Origin: Rhodohalobacter sp. SW132
GTDB taxonomy: Bacteria > Bacteroidota > Rhodothermia > Balneolales > Balneolaceae
Length of the DNA stretch: 64,000 bases
NCBI RefSeq assembly: GCF_003390325.1
Contig: NZ_QUOK01000001.1
Span: forward strand, 620,001 to 684,000
Direction: 5' to 3'
Under the pieces are notes generated by a model. The model did no database searches and was not told the origin of the DNA. It was given only the letters and a program-made list of their open reading frames with translations. The translations under genes were made by a program, and so were the position numbers. Of this stretch, positions 59,859 to 64,000 are shown in pieces. Positions within the stretch are counted from its first letter, which is position 1, and each line of letters begins with the position of its first letter.

Positions 59859-60854
59859 TCACACCTGACTATCCAGAAAGGGAAGGATGGTCTCTTCAAG
59901 AAAGTTAAACACATTTCTCTGGTAGGCTCTCGATCCGGAACCGCTCTCTACATCGGATGTAATACTGATGACAGCGTCCAGTTCAGGGATCATCAAAATG
60001 TACTGCCCTCCATTTCCCCATGCGAAATATACATATGTTTCACCTACCGGCTTACTCCACCACATGTAACCGAAATTGTAATCGTTGAAATTACTATGGG
60101 TATACACTTCAAGCGATTCCTCAATCCAGGATTCAGAAATCAGCCTGCGCCCGTTGTACACGCCGCCATCCATCACCAGTCGGCCCAGTTTTAATAGCGC
60201 TTCAGTGCTGATCGCCACGTTATTTCCACCCATATAATATCCCTGCGGATCTCTGTCCCAGCCGCCTACGGTTATGTTCATCGGCCCAAAAAGATATTGA
60301 TTGGCAAACTGCAGTGTACTCATACCTGTGGCACGAGTTAAAATAACCGATAGCAAATGCGAAGTTCCGGTGCTGTACATCATTCTGCCACCCGGCTCCT
60401 CTTCAAAATCCCGGTTTAGCGCAAAACGGATCCAGTTTGAGCTTACAACCCACCGGCCGTAGTTATGAAAACTTGTGGTCTCCATTCCCGTACGCATCGT
60501 CAGCAGGTTTTTAAGTGTTAATGACTCTTTTACGGGATCAGGATGCTCATTAAAATAGTCCGGGAAAAACTCTCCTATCTGCTGATCCACTCCCTCGAGG
60601 TATTGCTGATCAATCGCTATACCAATTAGGAGCGAGAGTACACTTTTTGATGCGGATTTAATATTGGTCGTTCGATTGGCATCCATACCGCCGCGGAATT
60701 CATCAAACAGCAGTTCTCCATCCTGCTCGATCATGACACCATAAATTGTTCCTATATCAAATATTTGGCTCAAATCATTTTCTGAAGATGATGATTGCCC
60801 GTTTATGGATAATGGAATGCAAAACAAAAGTATCAGCAGACAACTGCGGTACAT
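59859..60854 (-). CDS. Exported serine hydrolase, beta-lactamase-fold (second copy)
   Basis: 331 residues with a signal peptide (1-20, ending NGQ). The nucleophile motif is SASK (Ser67, Lys70) in NIKSASKSVLSLLIGIAID, the second motif is YST in MMYSTGTSHLLSVILTRATG, and a GNGG stretch (AWGNGGQYI) stands in place of the KTG-like third motif. Esterase or peptidase more likely than beta-lactamase. Sequence is well diverged from the lipoprotein at 32339. Convergent with the M28 gene, 16 bases apart. Confidence 0.9.
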   Translation of the reverse strand: MYRSCLLILLFCIPLSINGQSSSSENDLSQIFDIGTIYGVMIEQDGELLFDEFRGGMDANRTTNIKSASKSVLSLLIGIAIDQQYLEGVDQQIGEFFPDYFNEHPDPVKESLTLKNLLTMRTGMETTSFHNYGRWVVSSNWIRFALNRDFEEEPGGRMMYSTGTSHLLSVILTRATGMSTLQFANQYLFGPMNITVGGWDRDPQGYYMGGNNVAISTEALLKLGRLVMDGGVYNGRRLISESWIEESLEVYTHSNFNDYNFGYMWWSKPVGETYVYFAWGNGGQYILMIPELDAVISITSDVESGSGSRAYQRNVFNFLEETILPFLDSQV

Positions 60855-61096
60855 AGTTCGATGGATGGGTTAAGAATTGTCTGTGACTTAACGATTGAAA
60901 TCAGCCGAATCATTCATGAAATACAAACTTTTACGCACTCGTGTCAGAGGAGCTCTTGATCACGTCTGTGAACCGTTCGGTACTTCTGCTGCGATTTTAT
61001 CCACCCAAAAAAACTGGGCAATCATTTTGAAATCGTCAGTTAACATTGCTTGTTTTAAAGCTTGTTCAGTCCCTTTTTCAGTTCTACAAAAACTAT

Positions 61097-61405
61097 TCAA
61101 CTACCGAATTTACTTTCAAGCCTTTCTAAGTTTTTCCTTTGAAACAAATAAACGATAGGAGTAATGGATGGAAAAAATACCATAAAAATTATCCAAAATT
61201 TCTTGTGGTAAAATTTTCTGTATGCAATATCACCAATCACAATGAGCCAGGCAGATGCTGATAAAATCATTGCTGCATGAATAATGACCTTAGGAGCAGC
61301 CCCTTCTTGAAGTAAGTACATAAGTGCAACTATCGTAAGCAGAACACTACTTATGACAATGATCCAAACTAACCTGGAGTTTACTTTAAATGCGGAATAT
61401 TCCAT
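61097..61405 (-). CDS. Small three-helix membrane protein of unknown function
   Basis: 102 residues with helices at about 13-31, 38-58 and 70-90, ending in a charged tail (QRKNLERLESKFGS). Polar spacing (GDIAYRKFYHKKFW) between helices 2 and 3. No family recognised; preferred over the overlapping plus-strand frame at 60895-61158, which has no protein-like pattern. Lies downstream of the ABC export operon on the same strand, 65 bases after its last gene. Confidence 0.65.
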   Translation of the reverse strand: MEYSAFKVNSRLVWIIVISSVLLTIVALMYLLQEGAAPKVIIHAAMILSASAWLIVIGDIAYRKFYHKKFWIIFMVFFPSITPIVYLFQRKNLERLESKFGS

Positions 61406-61470
61406 ATCGCTTTAACTTTGTGTTAAAGATTAATCATACTTCGCTCTGAAACATTTCATGATCTGTCTTT

Positions 61471-62160
61471 TCAGATATGAAACTCACGTTTGGCAGGTTC
61501 TTCAACCACCTTACCATCGAACAGATGAATTTTCCGGGATGCATATTCGGAGTCGTGCGGTGAGTGAGTTACCATAATGATGGTCGTGCCCTGCTGATTC
61601 AGTTCCGTTAAGAGCTGCATTACCTCATCACCGTGATCCGAATCGAGATTACCGGTTGGCTCATCGGCAAGAATCAGGCCGGCATCAGCTACAACCGCAC
61701 GTGCAATAGCCACTCGCTGCTGTTGACCGCCGGATAGCTGCTGTGGAAAATGATCCCTTCGTGGCATCATGTTCATTCGGTCGAGTGCAGATTCAACTTT
61801 CTCTTTTCGTTTAGCAGGGGGAAGACCGAGATACATCAACGGAAGTTCTATATTTTCAAAAACTGTCAGCTCATCAATCAGGTTAAAACTCTGAAACACA
61901 AACCCGATATTTCCTTTTCGAAGAGCCGCTCTTTCCCGTTCACTAAATGCGGATGTCTCACGGCCCATGAAATAATACTCTCCTCCCGAAGGTTCATCAA
62001 GCAGGCCAAGAATGTTCAGCAGCGTTGATTTGCCACAACCGGATGGGCCCATAACTGCTATAAATTCACCTTCAGCAACTTCAATCTCCACTTTATTCAG
62101 AGCTGTGGTTTCAATTTCTTCGGTTGTATAAAGTTTATTCAGTGCTTCTGTTTTGATCAT
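61471..62160 (-). CDS. MacB/LolD-type ABC transporter ATP-binding protein
   Basis: 229 residues, a complete ABC ATPase: Walker A GPSGCGKST (38-46), Q-loop FQSFNL, signature LSGGQQQR, Walker B LILADEPTGNLDS and the H-loop MVTHSPHD. The opening (ALNKVEIEVAEGEFIAVMG) and the NLD after Walker B are typical of the MacB/LolD/FtsE-like group that drives FtsX-type permeases. Works with the HlyD-like protein and permease encoded just upstream in the same direction. Confidence 0.95.
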   Translation of the reverse strand: MIKTEALNKLYTTEEIETTALNKVEIEVAEGEFIAVMGPSGCGKSTLLNILGLLDEPSGGEYYFMGRETSAFSERERAALRKGNIGFVFQSFNLIDELTVFENIELPLMYLGLPPAKRKEKVESALDRMNMMPRRDHFPQQLSGGQQQRVAIARAVVADAGLILADEPTGNLDSDHGDEVMQLLTELNQQGTTIIMVTHSPHDSEYASRKIHLFDGKVVEEPAKREFHI

Positions 62161-62289
62161 TTAACGGTACCCGAACTTCAGGATGTGATATTCTGGACAT
62201 TAGATTCATTATCAGAATCTTTATCTGATGAATGTGGATAACTTAACGATAATTTAACAACTGGTTCTATTTACTTTTCCGGCAGATGT

Positions 62290-63561
62290 TCAATTCAGGA
62301 TTAGTACTTCTGAATTGCTGAAGGTGTCATACCCGGATGTGATGACTTTGTCGCCGGGGTTCAGGCCTTCCAGAACTTCAAAATATTGCGTATTTCCGCG
62401 TCCCAAACGGATCTGCTGCCGGTAGGCACGCTCCCCGGAGTCATCTACCCTGTAAATCCAGCTGCCGCCGGTTTGCTGATAAAATCCGCCCCGGGCAAGA
62501 AGCACGGCCTGTGTTTGATCACCGAGTTCAAGCCGGACCCGAACGGATTGTCCCCGACGGATACCCTCCGGGACTTCCCCCGTAAAATCCATATCCACCT
62601 GGAAACGTCCATCCTGTATCACAGGGAACAGCCGGGTAATCACCAGGTTATACCGGCTTCCGGCAAACGGAAAACTGCCTTCAAGTCCTGCAGTTACTCT
62701 TGAAAGGTAGAACTCGTCGATCTCTACCCGGATTTTAAATCCATCAAGCTGGTCAATTTGCCCCAGTCGTTCTCCCTGCGAAACCGATTGACCCTGGTTC
62801 AGTTCAACCGTGGAAAGCTGACCCGATATCGGGGCCGTTACCACAAGATTAGTCAGTATTTGCTGAACACCTTCAAGACTTTGCCACATTCTCTCCTCGG
62901 AATTATCCAGCTGCACCAATTGATTCTGCATTTGCAGTGAATCTTTTTGATACGACTCGTAATTCAGTTCATACCTGCGCTGCTGAAACCGGTAGTTGTG
63001 CCGCGTCTCTTCAAATTCTTGTTCAGATATCAGGTTGTTTTCGTAAAGCGCACTGTCTCTCCTAAACCTGGGTTCCAGGAGTGCCATTTGAGTTTCAGCA
63101 TTTGCGAGCTCTTCCCGCAGCCGCAGATGATTTTGCTCGAGATTCAGTCTTGAATTTCGGACGTTATTAATCTGATCATAAATGCCCGCCTCCTGCTGCA
63201 TAACACTGAGCTGAAGATTGGAATTTGAAAGAACAAGCAGCGTATCACCCTGTTCCACCATTTCCCCTGATTCCACCATTACTTCCTGTACAACTCCTCC
63301 CTCCACGGCATCCAAAATGGTTGAACGCAGCGGCTGTACCGTTCCCGAAACTTCAATAAACTCCTGAAATGCACTTTCCGTTACTTCATGGATTAGAATC
63401 TGGTCGGTGTTTACGGTCTCACTGGAACGAGAGTCCAAAAAAAACAGAGTGTATATCACAAAAGCCACGACCAGCAATACTCCGCCAATCAACACAAGTT
63501 TTCCTTTGCTGATCCTCTTTTTTTCTATTTTTCTGTCCATTCCCATAATTAAAACCTGCAC
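62290..63561 (-). CDS. HlyD/MacA-type periplasmic adaptor of an ABC export system
   Basis: 423 residues. A signal anchor (about 21-43) is followed by the lipoyl-half motif (VEGGVVQEVMVESGEMVEQGDTLLVLSN), a long coiled-coil hairpin (about 120-235), the second lipoyl half (VTAPISGQLSTVELNQGQSVSQGERLGQID) and a beta-barrel domain ending GDKVITSGYDTFSNSEVLIL. Start may be Met1, Met6 or Met8. It should bridge the FtsX-type permease to an outer-membrane factor; none is encoded in the window. Located between the permease and ATPase genes. Confidence 0.93.
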   Translation of the reverse strand: MQVLIMGMDRKIEKKRISKGKLVLIGGVLLVVAFVIYTLFFLDSRSSETVNTDQILIHEVTESAFQEFIEVSGTVQPLRSTILDAVEGGVVQEVMVESGEMVEQGDTLLVLSNSNLQLSVMQQEAGIYDQINNVRNSRLNLEQNHLRLREELANAETQMALLEPRFRRDSALYENNLISEQEFEETRHNYRFQQRRYELNYESYQKDSLQMQNQLVQLDNSEERMWQSLEGVQQILTNLVVTAPISGQLSTVELNQGQSVSQGERLGQIDQLDGFKIRVEIDEFYLSRVTAGLEGSFPFAGSRYNLVITRLFPVIQDGRFQVDMDFTGEVPEGIRRGQSVRVRLELGDQTQAVLLARGGFYQQTGGSWIYRVDDSGERAYRQQIRLGRGNTQYFEVLEGLNPGDKVITSGYDTFSNSEVLILN

Positions 63562-63574
63562 TGCTTAACTTTAA

Positions 63575-64000
63575 CTACTCTCTCCTCAAACTTTCTACGG
63601 GGCTGAGCAGCGATGCCCGTATGGAAAAAGAGCTGATCGCAAAAATACTGATTACTACAGATATTACTGAACTTGCAAAAAATGTAATGCCAAGATACCA
63701 TAAAAGGTTGATCGCGTAGGGAAATTCTTTAAAACCTGTACTTGCCAGAAAATACACAATGGGCAGCGCAATCAAATGAGCTACCACAATCAGTTTAACA
63801 TAATCTTTACTGAGCAGGTAAAAAATCTGTACCGCAGTTGCGCCCATCGCTTTCCGTATACCGATTTCCCGTGTTCGTTTGCTGATGGAATATGATGCAA
63901 GACCAAGAAGACCCAGGCATCCGATCCCCAGTGCTAAAATAGTAAACACACCCATCAGCGTGCTGAACTGCTGCTCTTGCTGGTACATTTCATCAATTTT
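63575..64000 (-). CDS. FtsX/MacB-type ABC transporter permease (5' part outside window)
   Basis: The frame runs off the right edge; the last 141 residues are visible. They show the C-terminal FtsX domain of MacB-like permeases: YQQEQQFSTLMGVFTILALGIGCLGLLGLASYSISKRTREIGIRKAMGAT, two further membrane helices and the final LLSPVESLRRE. The motif RTREIGIRKAMGA is diagnostic. With the adaptor and ATPase genes it forms a tripartite export operon; the gap to the adaptor gene is 13 bases. Confidence 0.93.
   Translation of the reverse strand, partial: KIDEMYQQEQQFSTLMGVFTILALGIGCLGLLGLASYSISKRTREIGIRKAMGATAVQIFYLLSKDYVKLIVVAHLIALPIVYFLASTGFKEFPYAINLLWYLGITFFASSVISVVISIFAISSFSIRASLLSPVESLRRE

Noticed and set aside
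60895-61158. 87-codon plus-strand frame
   Set aside because: Overlaps the minus-strand three-helix membrane protein, which has the better protein pattern.
1-64000. tRNA, rRNA, CRISPR arrays, integrases or transposases
   Set aside because: I looked in the gene-free stretches for T-loop sequences, regular direct repeats and transposase motifs and found none that held up.

Overview
The window looks like chromosomal DNA of a marine or halophilic member of the Balneolaceae (Balneolota/Rhodothermota, close to Bacteroidota). The basis is a type A C-terminal secretion (T9SS-like) sorting domain on a metalloprotease, DUF4199 and beta-propeller sensor-kinase genes typical of the Bacteroidota side of the tree, many lipoproteins, weak Shine-Dalgarno sequences with several TTG starts, and moderate G+C. 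No rRNA, tRNA, CRISPR array, prophage or intact insertion sequence was recognised. The species assignment is inference.

Layout. 0-2.1 kb: end of a pilin-like operon (three genes, the first cut by the window edge). 2.1-8.1 kb: housekeeping (TrhO tRNA hydroxylase, a secreted MXAN_6640-like metalloprotease, HemW, gamma-carbonic anhydrase, DsbA-like protein, SufE). 8.3-11 kb: PAS-only sensor protein and acyl-CoA dehydrogenase. 11.3-21.2 kb: DNA repair and envelope genes (UvrB, PmtA-like methyltransferase, SecG, MscS, a catalytically dead SRAP protein, a degenerate DEAD-box protein, YdjM-like protein, DNA polymerase IV, GlsB/YeaQ protein). 21.2-23.2 kb: 2H phosphoesterase and glutamate dehydrogenase.

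23.4-32.3 kb is a regulatory island. It holds a LuxR-type regulator with a degenerate receiver, two tandem acidic microproteins, a beta-propeller histidine kinase with its NarL-type response regulator, a 1.07-kb gene-free stretch with terminator-ended orphan segments and a dispersed repeat, then an ECF sigma factor/anti-sigma/secreted protein operon. Three copies of an 18-bp palindrome (ACCRCA-N6-TGYGGT) occur only at intergenic or gene-end positions in the first part of this island and are my best candidate for an undescribed regulon.

32.3-46.6 kb: secreted and transport functions (serine hydrolase lipoprotein, GH43 arabinanase-like lipoprotein, MFS transporter, lactonase, YjbR-like protein, voltage-gated-type K+ channel with an unusual filter, TIM-barrel isomerase, GntR regulator, UPF1-like helicase, 6-bladed beta-propeller lipoprotein, P1 peptidase). 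46.8-49.6 kb: DUF4199 protein, matrixin with a coiled-coil insertion, and the copper-delivery pair PCuAC/SCO, preceded by a strongly structured leader. 50-56.4 kb: TamA/BamA-like and TamB-like pair with overlapping start and stop. 56.7-64 kb: acetate kinase, small membrane proteins, M28 peptidase lipoprotein, a second serine hydrolase, and a MacAB-type ABC export operon that runs off the right edge.

All functional names come from reading motifs in the translated sequence; no database search was run.
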